Below are positions 18,051 to 26,308 of a stretch of 64,000 nucleotides of DNA, in pieces (the stretch's first letter is position 1; every line of letters begins with the position of its first letter). Below the pieces are notes generated by a model. That model was given only the letters and a program-made list of their open reading frames with translations. It was not told where the DNA came from and ran no database searches. The position numbers were made by a program, and so were the translations under genes. The stretch comes from JBCBSP01 sp039819095 (GTDB taxonomy: Bacteria; Pseudomonadota; Alphaproteobacteria; Caulobacterales; Maricaulaceae): positions 1-64,000 of the forward strand of contig JBCBSP010000003.1 in assembly GCA_039819095.1 (NCBI GenBank), in the 5' to 3' direction.

Positions 18051-18611
18051 TCAGGCCTTGAGCGTTTCCAGATAAAGGTCGAACCGGTCCTGCCCCCACC
18101 AGGGCTGCCCGTCGGCGATGAGGAAGGGCACGCCGAACACGCCGTGCGCCTCGGTCAACCCGCGGGCGGCACGCATATCCTCATCGATATCGCGTGCGGC
18201 GGCCCGCTCGACGAGGCCGGCGAGCCCGACCTCGGCTGCGCAGTCATCCAGAACCCCGAGTTCGGAGACGTTCCGCCCCTCGCCCCAGCGCGCATCGGAC
18301 ACAGCGAGCGCGAAGGCCATTCCGGCGCCCTCGCGCCGAGCGGCGAAGAAGACGCGATTGGCCGGGGCGAAATCGACATCGAAAGGCTCGGGAAGCGTGA
18401 TGGGCAATCCCATCCGCAGGCAAAGTCTCAGCACATCATGGGCGTAATAGGCGCGCTTGGGCGCGTTGTCGGTCGGGTTGGCGAAAGCGACGCCCTCAGG
18501 CGGACCGAAAAACGGATGAAGCTCCGGCTCCAGCCCGGCCCGCGCCAGCTTGTGCAAGCCGAGCCGGGAATAGGGACTGCGAAAGGCGAAGAAACAGATC
18601 GGCTGGCTCAT
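18051..18611 (-). CDS. 2-hydroxychromene-2-carboxylate isomerase-like DsbA-fold protein
   Basis: 186 residues from ATG 18611 (AGAGG six bases upstream). Thioredoxin/DsbA-like family (HCCA isomerase, kappa GST): N-terminal FFAFRSPYSRLGLHKL, where the CxxC of DsbA is replaced by SPYS with the Ser used in this family to bind glutathione. Helical insert in the middle, and GVFGVPFLIADGQPWWGQDRFDLY near the C-terminus (bases 18066-18140). Family members isomerise aromatic catabolic intermediates using glutathione. No aromatic-degradation genes lie nearby, so the substrate is open. Confidence 0.85.
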   Translation of the reverse strand: MSQPICFFAFRSPYSRLGLHKLARAGLEPELHPFFGPPEGVAFANPTDNAPKRAYYAHDVLRLCLRMGLPITLPEPFDVDFAPANRVFFAARREGAGMAFALAVSDARWGEGRNVSELGVLDDCAAEVGLAGLVERAAARDIDEDMRAARGLTEAHGVFGVPFLIADGQPWWGQDRFDLYLETLKA

Positions 18612-18933
18612 GAGAGACCTCTTGGTTGTCATCCCGCCCGAACACGGCGAGCGCCGCGACCTGGAAGATGGCGGGCGACGGGCTGGGTTCACGCTTCGCA
18701 GCGAGGACGGACATGAAGACGAGCGAAGCCCGTTTCGTTGACGCCGTACAGGATGGTAGGGCCGTTCTGCCCCAAACCCAGACAACCCTGTGAAGGGCGA
18801 AGCGGCCCGGGTTCATTCCGGCTGGCCTCAAGCGCGGCTGCACGCATTGAATACGCCATCCGCAAGCAGCTACTCGCGGGGCGGGGCGGGGTGAGATAGG
18901 GTTGAACATTCACCCAGTCTTAAGGGGACCTGC
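18612..18933. other. 322-bp divergent intergenic region
   Basis: No convincing gene. It holds a lone GTCATCCCG arm (from about 18631), the second copy of the degenerate duplicate segment (18667-18756), and promoter space for two divergent genes. AAGGGGACCTGC before 18934 is the ribosome site of the MBL-fold gene. Confidence 0.6.
18667..18756 (-). repeat. Degenerate duplicate segment, copy 2
   Basis: Partner of 17904-17997; see there for shared words. Here it is intergenic, upstream of the isomerase-like gene. It keeps a short minus-strand frame (MSVLAAKREPSPSPAI) that parallels the N-terminal extension of the PdeM-like protein. Confidence 0.5.
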
Positions 18934-19764
18934 ATGCGCGCCGCCCTAACCTTCACGCTCGTCGCGGCTCTTGCGACCGGTTCAGCCTTTGCCCATCCGC
19001 CAGCCGGCGAGGCGCGCTATATCGCCAATGAGGGGGTGATGGTCGTTTCCGGCGAAGCGAAAATCCTGTTCGATCCGCTCTTCTCCCAGGGCTTCGGAAT
19101 TTATCGCGAAGTCGATGAGGCGAGCTTCGAGGCGATCATGACCGGCGCGGCGCCCTTCGACGGCGTCGATGCAGTGGTGATCAGCCACGCCCACCCCGAT
19201 CATTTCCACCCGCGCCGGGTCGCCGAGTATCTCGCTGCGCACCCTGACGTGACGCTCTACGCGCCTGAAGAGGCGATCGGGATCATGCGCTCTGAGAACA
19301 CGCTTACCGACGCCATCATCGGTCAGATCGAGGCGGTGGCGCTCGCCTTTGGCGATGCGCCGGTTCGTCTGGAGACCGGCGATTTGATCGTGGAAGCGGT
19401 GCGCATTCCGCACGCCGGCTGGCCGCAGCGCGCAAGCGTGGAGAATCTGGTCTGGCGGGTCACGCTGGATGAGGGCGTCACGGTGATGCATCTGGGCGAT
19501 GCGGACCCGGACGACAGCCATTTCGCGCCACACGACGATCACTGGCGCGCGCGCGAGACCGATATGGCCTTTCCGCCCTACTGGTTCTTCGGGTCTGCTG
19601 AAGGCATTCGCATTGTTGATCAGCGGCTCAATACGCGCGAAGCGGTCGGCGTGCACGTGCCGATGGCCGTGCCTGCCGAGCTGACCGCCTCAGGCCGCGA
19701 CGCCTTCATCCTGCCGGGCGAGACGCGGGTCATTGAAGCGGGCGAGGACCGGCCTGACGAATGA
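18934..19764 (+). CDS. Periplasmic MBL-fold metallohydrolase (UlaG-like)
   Basis: 276 residues with a clear signal peptide (MRAALTFTLVAALATGSAFA). Metallo-beta-lactamase motif SHAHPDHFHP supplies His85, His87, Asp89, His90. Later ligands are plausible in RIPHAGWP and HLGDADPD. The fold belongs to the UlaG/RomA-like branch of MBL hydrolases, many of which act on lactones or phosphodiesters; export to the periplasm is less common. Substrate unknown. A small membrane protein gene follows after 82 bp on the same strand. Confidence 0.85.
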   Translation: MRAALTFTLVAALATGSAFAHPPAGEARYIANEGVMVVSGEAKILFDPLFSQGFGIYREVDEASFEAIMTGAAPFDGVDAVVISHAHPDHFHPRRVAEYLAAHPDVTLYAPEEAIGIMRSENTLTDAIIGQIEAVALAFGDAPVRLETGDLIVEAVRIPHAGWPQRASVENLVWRVTLDEGVTVMHLGDADPDDSHFAPHDDHWRARETDMAFPPYWFFGSAEGIRIVDQRLNTREAVGVHVPMAVPAELTASGRDAFILPGETRVIEAGEDRPDE

Positions 19765-19846
19765 GCCCTTGCGACCGGCCGTCGCACTCGCGCCGGACAG
19801 GCCGGAAGCGTGCTATCATACCGCCCTCGAAGGAGGAGATGATCTC

Positions 19847-20248
19847 ATGTCCGCATCCGTGTTTCTGGCCTGGCTGATCGGTCCGACGCTGACCGTCATC
19901 GGCTTGGCCATCTTGATCAATCGCGAGTACTATCGTGATATGGTCGAGCGGTTCTTCAACGATCCGCAGGACTATTATTTCTCCGGCGTGGCCGCCTTAT
20001 TGACGGGCCTTGCCATCATCGCCCTGCATAATCGCTGGACGGCGGACTGGTCGGTCTTCATCACCGTTTTCGGCTGGGCGGCCCTGCTCAAAGGACTGGT
20101 GCGGCTGCTCTTTCCCCAATTCGGTCGCGGGTTGTTCGAAGGCGCGCTCAAAACGCATAGCTATCTGGTTCTGTCCGGCGTGATCATGGTTCCGCTGGGA
20201 CTGTATCTGACATGGCAGGCCTGGAGCGCGGGAGCGCTGGCGAACTAG
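19847..20248 (+). CDS. Small integral membrane protein, four helices
   Basis: 133 residues from ATG 19847, preceded by GGAGG. Four hydrophobic segments (FLAWLIGPTLTVIGLAILI, GVAALLTGLAIIALH, WSVFITVFGWAALLKGLV, YLVLSGVIMVPLGLYLTW) and a conserved-looking motif NREYYRDMVERFF between the first two. No named family recognised. Possibly co-transcribed with the MBL-fold gene. Confidence 0.75.
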   Translation: MSASVFLAWLIGPTLTVIGLAILINREYYRDMVERFFNDPQDYYFSGVAALLTGLAIIALHNRWTADWSVFITVFGWAALLKGLVRLLFPQFGRGLFEGALKTHSYLVLSGVIMVPLGLYLTWQAWSAGALAN

Positions 20249-20301
20249 CCGCGCGCACTTGCGCTTTGGCGCCGCCGGGTTAATCCTGCGCACGTAAGTT
20301 C

Positions 20302-20393
20302 CAAGGGGTGTCCTGTCGCTCGCGCGGCGGGGCTGAGAGTCACCCTTAGGACCGGATCCGGGTCATGCCGGCGTCGGGATGGAGCTGAGCCGG
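20302..20393 (+). ncRNA. TPP riboswitch (THI element)
   Basis: Conserved thi-box words in order: AGGGGTG near 20304, CTGAGAGTCACCCTT (20333-20347), GACCGGATCCGGGTCATGCC (20350-20369) and the closing CGTCGGGATGGAG. This aptamer binds thiamine pyrophosphate and turns off the downstream gene, here thiC, the usual target. Confidence 0.95.
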
Positions 20394-20406
20394 CGCTTGC
20401 GCCGGC
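20389..20406 (+). promoter_or_regulatory. Expression-platform hairpin of the TPP riboswitch
   Basis: Eight-base perfect arms GCCGGCGC / GCGCCGGC with a TT loop, overlapping the 3' edge of the aptamer. No strong U-run follows (only TTCGGTTCTGTC), so it may act by weak termination or by competing with the aptamer's closing stem. Confidence 0.5.
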
Positions 20407-20442
20407 GCCGGTTCGGTTCTGTCTCCGTGCAACCCTTCAAAT

Positions 20443-20535
20443 GTCATCCCCGCGAAAGCGGGGCCCCATTCCAGTCGACCGCTGGCGGCTTGCCCCTCGG
20501 TCACGGAATGGGTCCCGGCTCAAGGCCGGGATGAC
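20443..20535. repeat. Composite extragenic palindrome in the thiC leader
   Basis: Left arm GTCATCCCCGCGAAAGCGGGG then CCATTCC; right arm GGAATGGGTCCCGG then CAAGGCCGGGATGAC. Same family as 5799-5908, 22975-23095, 23340-23360 and 32251-32354. The left 36 bases differ from the copy at 23340 at only two positions. It sits between riboswitch and start codon, so it is transcribed with thiC. Confidence 0.88.
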
Positions 20536-20559
20536 ACAGCATTGAGAAAGGCGCACGCG

Positions 20560-22425
<1,866 letters not shown>

Positions 22426-22485
22426 GGAGCGGGTTGAAGGCGTACATCTCCGTCGTAGAACAAAACAAGACTTAGCTTCGCCCCA

Positions 22486-22521
22486 TGATCTCTGGGTCCC
22501 CGCCTTCGCGGGGAAGACGCC
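22486..22521 (+). repeat. Extragenic palindrome type 2, left of the GIY-YIG gene (direct orientation)
   Basis: TGATCTCTGGGTCCCCGCC, a TTCG turn, then CGGGGAAGACGCC. The core CCCCGCC-TTCG-CGGGG folds as a hairpin. An inverted relative begins 2 bp after the GIY-YIG stop (22851-22890), so the gene is bracketed. Confidence 0.8.
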
Positions 22522-22548
22522 GAGCGGGAGCAACGCTAAGATGATGTG

Positions 22549-22848
22549 ATGGCCCGCGCGGAGTTTCAGCCTTGCGTCTATCTGCTCGCCAGTAGGCGCA
22601 ATGGGACGCTTTATTGCGGGGTCACCACGAACCTCATCAAGCGGGTCTGGGAGCATCGTGAAGGCTTTGGGTCACGCTTCACCGCCAAACATGGCGTGAC
22701 GCGGCTGGTCTGGTTTGAACAGCACGACGAGATTGGCTCGGCCATGGTGCGTGAAAAGCGAATCAAAGGTTGGCGGCGCGCCTGGAAGCTTCGGCTGATC
22801 GAGGAGGCCAACCCAGTATGGCGCGACCTTTACGACGAACTTCAATAA
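22549..22848 (+). CDS. Small GIY-YIG family endonuclease
   Basis: 99 residues. GIY-YIG domain hallmarks: VYLL at 10-13, YCGVT at 22-26, Arg32 in LIKRVWEH, and metal-binding Glu69 in AMVREKRIKGW. It is the compact single-domain form (annotated in genomes as GIY-YIG nuclease or UvrC-like). ATG 22549 is preferred over GTG 22546. Left and right flanks are inverted copies of one dispersed palindrome, and further copies follow downstream. Such single-domain nucleases often occur in several copies in this bacterial group, which suggests mobility; a role in palindrome spread is my inference. It is not obviously co-transcribed with thiC, 123 bp upstream. Confidence 0.88.
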   Translation: MARAEFQPCVYLLASRRNGTLYCGVTTNLIKRVWEHREGFGSRFTAKHGVTRLVWFEQHDEIGSAMVREKRIKGWRRAWKLRLIEEANPVWRDLYDELQ

Positions 22849-22850
22849 AC

Positions 22851-22890
22851 GGCGTTTCCCCGGCGAAGGCCGGGGCCCAGGAGATGACAG
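22851..22890 (-). repeat. Extragenic palindrome type 2, right of the GIY-YIG gene (inverted)
   Basis: GGCGTTTCCCCGG-CGAAGG-CCGGGGCCC then AGGAGATGACAG. Its reverse complement aligns with 22486-22521. The 40 bases are identical to 23221-23260, an exact duplication. Confidence 0.9.
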
Positions 22891-22916
22891 GAGCAGTCCT
22901 CAGCCAAATCACGCCT

Positions 22917-22952
22917 TGATCTCTGGATCCCCGCCCTCGCGGGGAAGACGCC
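22917..22952 (+). repeat. Extragenic palindrome type 2, third copy (direct)
   Basis: TGATCTCTGGATCCCCGCC, CTCG turn, CGGGGAAGACGCC. Only two substitutions from 22486-22521. Confidence 0.85.
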
Positions 22953-22974
22953 GTGGTGGGGTGAGTCCCTCTGT

Positions 22975-23095
22975 GTCATCACGGAAGGACGCCAGCCCTA
23001 TCCGGGACCCATTCCGGTTGGTCTAACCCGAGGGGTAGGCCCGTCGAAATCACGGAGTGGGTCCCGGGTCTCGCCTTCGGCTCGCCCGGGATGAC
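22975..23095. repeat. Composite extragenic palindrome, GTCATC...GATGAC type
   Basis: Starts GTCATCACGG, carries GGGACCCATTCCGGTTGG and GGAGTGGGTCCCGGG in inverted sense, and ends CCCGGGATGAC. Same layout as 5799-5908 and 32251-32354. Confidence 0.85.
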
Positions 23096-23118
23096 AATGG
23101 GGGTTGTGGGCAGCTACC

Positions 23119-23145
23119 GGTCCCCGCCTTCGCGGAGAAGACGCC
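23119..23145 (+). repeat. Extragenic palindrome type 2, partial copy
   Basis: GGTCCCCGCC, TTCG, CGGAGAAGACGCC. The right stem has one substitution that weakens the hairpin. The left TGATCTCT portion is missing. Confidence 0.7.
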
Positions 23146-23220
23146 GAGAGAAGACGCGGCGCCGGAGTGGACTTGGTACGGAGTGCTTCGAACAACCGTT
23201 TGCTCCGCTCTCCTCCCCAA

Positions 23221-23260
23221 GGCGTTTCCCCGGCGAAGGCCGGGGCCCAGGAGATGACAG
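23221..23260 (-). repeat. Extragenic palindrome type 2, exact duplicate of 22851-22890
   Basis: All 40 bases agree with 22851-22890. With 22917-22952 it brackets about 270 bp in the same inverted way that the first pair brackets the GIY-YIG gene. Confidence 0.9.
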
Positions 23261-23316
23261 AGCGCCGGCGGATAGGTCGCGGAATGGGCCCCGGCTCGGC
23301 GCGCTTACACGCTTGG

Positions 23317-23360
23317 CCGGGATGACAAATGGAGTGCGTGTCATCCCCGCGAAAGCGGGG
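23317..23360. repeat. Two abutting GTCATCCC palindrome arms
   Basis: CCGGGATGAC (23317-23326) closes one element and GTCATCCCCGCGAAAGCGGGG (23340-23360) opens another, which continues ACCCATTCCGGTCGAG up to the amidohydrolase stop at 23379. Confidence 0.8.
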
Positions 23361-23378
23361 ACCCATTCCGGTCGAGCC

Positions 23379-25160
23379 CTATTCCGCCGCGAGCGGCGTC
23401 TCGCGTCCGGCTCGCACCAGGCGGCCCGGCCTGGCCTCCGTCACTTCATCATCGCGCACGACGACTTCGCCGCCGACGATGGTGGCCTTGTAGCCGGCGG
23501 CGCCTTGAAGGAGGCGCTGACCGCCGGCGGGCAGGTCCTGGACCATGTGCGGGGCTTCAAGGCGCAGGGCCTTCAGATCGATCACGTTGAGATCGGCTTT
23601 CAGGCCTTGCTTGACCCGGCCGCGATCTGAGAAGCCGAGATAGTCGGCGAGATCGGCGGTGAGCATTTTCACCGCTTCGGCCAGGGCGATGCGTTCGCCG
23701 CGGGTCCGGTCGCGGACCCAGTAGCTGAGCAGATAGGTGGGGAAGGAGGCGTCGCAGACCGTGCCGACATGGGCTCCGCCATCGGACAACCCCATCAGCG
23801 AGAGCTCGTGCTTCATCATGGTCAGCACGTTCTCATAGCTGCCTTCGGTATAATTGTAGATCGGCAGGTAGATGAGCTCGCGGCCGTCGCGATCGATCAC
23901 CGTGTCATAGAGCTGCTCCCATACCGAAACCCCGCGTTCGCGCGCTTTCGCCGCGATGGAATGGTCCAGCTCCTGCTCGTAATCGGGGTTTTCCGACAGG
24001 GTGAAGAGCTTTTCGGCGACGAATTCCATGCTCTCGATCATCACGTCCGCGATGGGCGGGATGGAGCTGTCCGGCGTGGAGACCTTGTCGGACTTCTGGG
24101 CGAGGAGTTCAGTCTTGAAGGCCGGATCCTTCATTTTCGCCACGCGTTCATCGAGCGGCAGGTGCGCGATCGCCTTATAGGCCGGATAGCCCATGAAGGG
24201 GTGGAAGGTGCATTGCAGCCCGAGGAAGACGCCGATGGCGCGCGGGGCGACCTGGGCGCGCACGGTGAAGCCTTCCGCGTCGAGCTTTTCCAGGCCTTTC
24301 AGGATCTGCTTCCACTGCTCCGGCGCGAGATCGCGCTGCATGAGCGAGATGGAGAAGGGCCGTCCGCCGCCGGCTTTCACATAGGCCTCGATGACCTCCC
24401 ACTCGGCCGGGAAGCGTTCTTCATCGCGCTGCAGATCGAAATCGGAGACCGCCTGCAGAACGCCGTGATCCAGCCCCCTGAAGGCTTCGGCGATGCCGGC
24501 GAGTTCCTTCGCCGTGGCTTCAGAAGCCGGGGTCCATTCGCCGTCTGCGGTGCGGTGCAGGTCCGACCGGCCGGTGGAGAAACCAACCGCGCCGGCTTCC
24601 AGCGCATCGCGCACCAGATCGCGCATTTTCGCGATCTCCCCATCGCTGGCCTGCGCGTCAAAGCTCGCACGCTCATCCATCACGAAGACACGTAAGGGAT
24701 CGTGAGTGACCATGGCGGCGATATCCATCGTGCGCGGCATGGCCTCCAGCGCGTCGAGATAATCGGGAAAGCTCTCCCAGTTCCAGGTGACGCCTTCGCT
24801 CAGCGCGCTGCCTGGAATGTCCTCCACCCCCTCCATAAGGCGCACCAGCCGGTCGCGGTCACTGGCGCGCACCGGCGCGAAACCGACCCCGCAATTGCCG
24901 ATCACCGCGGTGGTGACGCCGTGGCGGATGGAGGGCTCGAGCCGGTCATCCCAGGTCGCCTGCCCGTCATAATGGGTGTGCAGATCCAGAAAGCCCGGCG
25001 TGACGATGCAGCCTGACGCGTCGATCACCTCGCGCGCGTCCTCAGCGATGTCCCCGATGGCGGCGATACGCCCGCCGGAGATGGCGATATCGGCGGCATA
25101 GGGCTGGCCGCCCTGCCCGTCATGGATCGTTCCGCCGGTGATTTTCAGATCATAGGTCAT
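23379..25160 (-). CDS. N-acyl-D-amino-acid deacylase / D-aminoacylase-type amidohydrolase
   Basis: Zn-dependent amidohydrolase of 593 residues. Metal motif GFLDLHTHYDGQ with His61 and His63, then GVTTAVIGNCGVGFAP, typical of the D-aminoacylase branch (hydrolysis of N-acyl-D-amino acids). A later metal motif is SDGGAHVG. The C-terminal strand domain carries KADLNVIDL. Start 25160 has GGGGAG eight bases upstream; GTG at 25169 is possible. Downstream it runs into the palindrome cluster. Dihydropyrimidinase-type relatives are possible, so the exact substrate is uncertain. Confidence 0.87.
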   Translation of the reverse strand: MTYDLKITGGTIHDGQGGQPYAADIAISGGRIAAIGDIAEDAREVIDASGCIVTPGFLDLHTHYDGQATWDDRLEPSIRHGVTTAVIGNCGVGFAPVRASDRDRLVRLMEGVEDIPGSALSEGVTWNWESFPDYLDALEAMPRTMDIAAMVTHDPLRVFVMDERASFDAQASDGEIAKMRDLVRDALEAGAVGFSTGRSDLHRTADGEWTPASEATAKELAGIAEAFRGLDHGVLQAVSDFDLQRDEERFPAEWEVIEAYVKAGGGRPFSISLMQRDLAPEQWKQILKGLEKLDAEGFTVRAQVAPRAIGVFLGLQCTFHPFMGYPAYKAIAHLPLDERVAKMKDPAFKTELLAQKSDKVSTPDSSIPPIADVMIESMEFVAEKLFTLSENPDYEQELDHSIAAKARERGVSVWEQLYDTVIDRDGRELIYLPIYNYTEGSYENVLTMMKHELSLMGLSDGGAHVGTVCDASFPTYLLSYWVRDRTRGERIALAEAVKMLTADLADYLGFSDRGRVKQGLKADLNVIDLKALRLEAPHMVQDLPAGGQRLLQGAAGYKATIVGGEVVVRDDEVTEARPGRLVRAGRETPLAAE

Positions 25161-25247
25161 CGTTTTCACTCCCCGCAGCGCGGTCTCTGGCGGACCGATC
25201 CTGTGCGTTTCCTGATGCTCTCCGACAGACTAGCGTTGCGCCGCCTC

Positions 25248-26171
25248 TCACGAAAGCCGGGTCGAGCTGACCCGATCCAGAAGCCGGAAGCCGCCCGCCA
25301 GAGCTGACCCGCTGATCAGATGCCAGATGCCCCAGATCGCGGTGACGGCGGCCGCGCCGCCCAGCCCGTCGAACTGACCCAAGAGGATCACCAGACCCAG
25401 CCCGGCGTTCTGGATGCCGATCTCGAAGGTGAGCGAGCGCCGAGCCTTGGCGGCGAAGCCGAGCACCCGCGCCCAGATCCAGCCGAGCGCGAAGGCAAAG
25501 GCGTTGTGCAGGGCGCAGACCGACACGATCAAGAGCCCGCCGGCGATGAAGATGTCCCAGTTGCCGCGCACCCCGGATATGGCGATGAGCGCCAGCGCGG
25601 CCAGCGACAAAACGGTCAGGGTCGGGCGGATGCGCGCGGCGAGCCTTGGCGCCAATGCACACACCGTCATGCCCAGAGCGAGCGGTATGGCGAGGATGGC
25701 GGTCGTCTGGATCAGAAAGGGCGCGGCCTCAACCTCGATCTCGGTGATGAGCTGGGCTGTGGGCGGATAAAGGCTCGCCCAGAACAGGATGGAGACCGGC
25801 GTCATCAGCGCGGCGAGCACGCTGGACGTGGCCGTCAGGGACACAGAAAGCGCCGTATCGCCGCGCGCCAGATGCGTGAAGAAGTTGGAGACATTCCCGC
25901 CTGGACAGCACGCCACAACGATCATGCCCAGCGCGATGGAAGCGATCGGGTCCAGCACCAGCAACAAAGCGAAGGTCGCCGCCGGCAACAGGATGATCTG
26001 CCCCGCAGCCGCGCCGGCAAAGCGCAAGGGCGCGCGCTTTAAGAACGCGAAGTCCTCCAGCCGCAACGATAGCGCCACGGAGAACATGATCATCGCCAGG
26101 ATGAGCGGCAGCACGCTCTGCGTGGCCGGGGAAAGCACGATGCGGACCGCGTCCAGCTCGGCACTGTCCAT
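25248..26171 (-). CDS. Bile acid:sodium symporter (SBF/ArsB-like) family transporter
   Basis: 307 residues, nine or ten hydrophobic helices. SBF family signatures: MIMFSVALSLRLEDF early, VACCPGGNVSNFFTHLARGD in the middle (helix with CCPGG), and EIGIQNAGLGLVI later. The family imports organic anions with sodium. Start at 26171 (CAGGAAAG upstream) removes a long unlikely leader. Same strand as the amidohydrolase 87 bp downstream, so transporter and hydrolase may work on one substrate, by inference. Confidence 0.88.
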   Translation of the reverse strand: MDSAELDAVRIVLSPATQSVLPLILAMIMFSVALSLRLEDFAFLKRAPLRFAGAAAGQIILLPAATFALLLVLDPIASIALGMIVVACCPGGNVSNFFTHLARGDTALSVSLTATSSVLAALMTPVSILFWASLYPPTAQLITEIEVEAAPFLIQTTAILAIPLALGMTVCALAPRLAARIRPTLTVLSLAALALIAISGVRGNWDIFIAGGLLIVSVCALHNAFAFALGWIWARVLGFAAKARRSLTFEIGIQNAGLGLVILLGQFDGLGGAAAVTAIWGIWHLISGSALAGGFRLLDRVSSTRLS

Positions 26172-26308
26172 CAAGGTGTCTTTCCTGAGTGTGCTCGTCG
26201 AAGGCAAGCAGGATGGGACGCGGGGCGGCGTGCTGTCCAGCGGGCGCTGACTTGCGTGCTCGCCGATTGGGTGCACGATAGGGCTGACCCGATGGGAGGG
26301 GCGTTATA

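Larger units (their letters stand above)
20249..20559 (+). other. 311-bp thiC leader region
   Basis: Holds the TPP riboswitch (20302-20393), a strong hairpin directly after it (20389-20406) and a full-length GTCATCCCC palindrome (20443-20535) just before the thiC ribosome site. No gene. Confidence 0.85.
22849..23378. other. 530-bp gene-free cluster of extragenic palindromes
   Basis: Between the GIY-YIG gene and the amidohydrolase end, nearly all of this stretch is made of palindrome copies of two types (22851-22890, 22917-22952, 22975-23095, 23119-23145, 23221-23260, 23317-23360). Short open frames here are repeats read as codons and are not called as genes. Confidence 0.85.

Noticed and set aside
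22486..23360. CRISPR array
   Set aside because: Repeats occur in both orientations, differ in type and have irregular spacing; no cas genes in the window.
23000..23370. Overlapping open frames on both strands in the palindrome cluster
   Set aside because: They are translations of the repeats (Arg/Pro/Gly-rich, no ribosome site, no domain).
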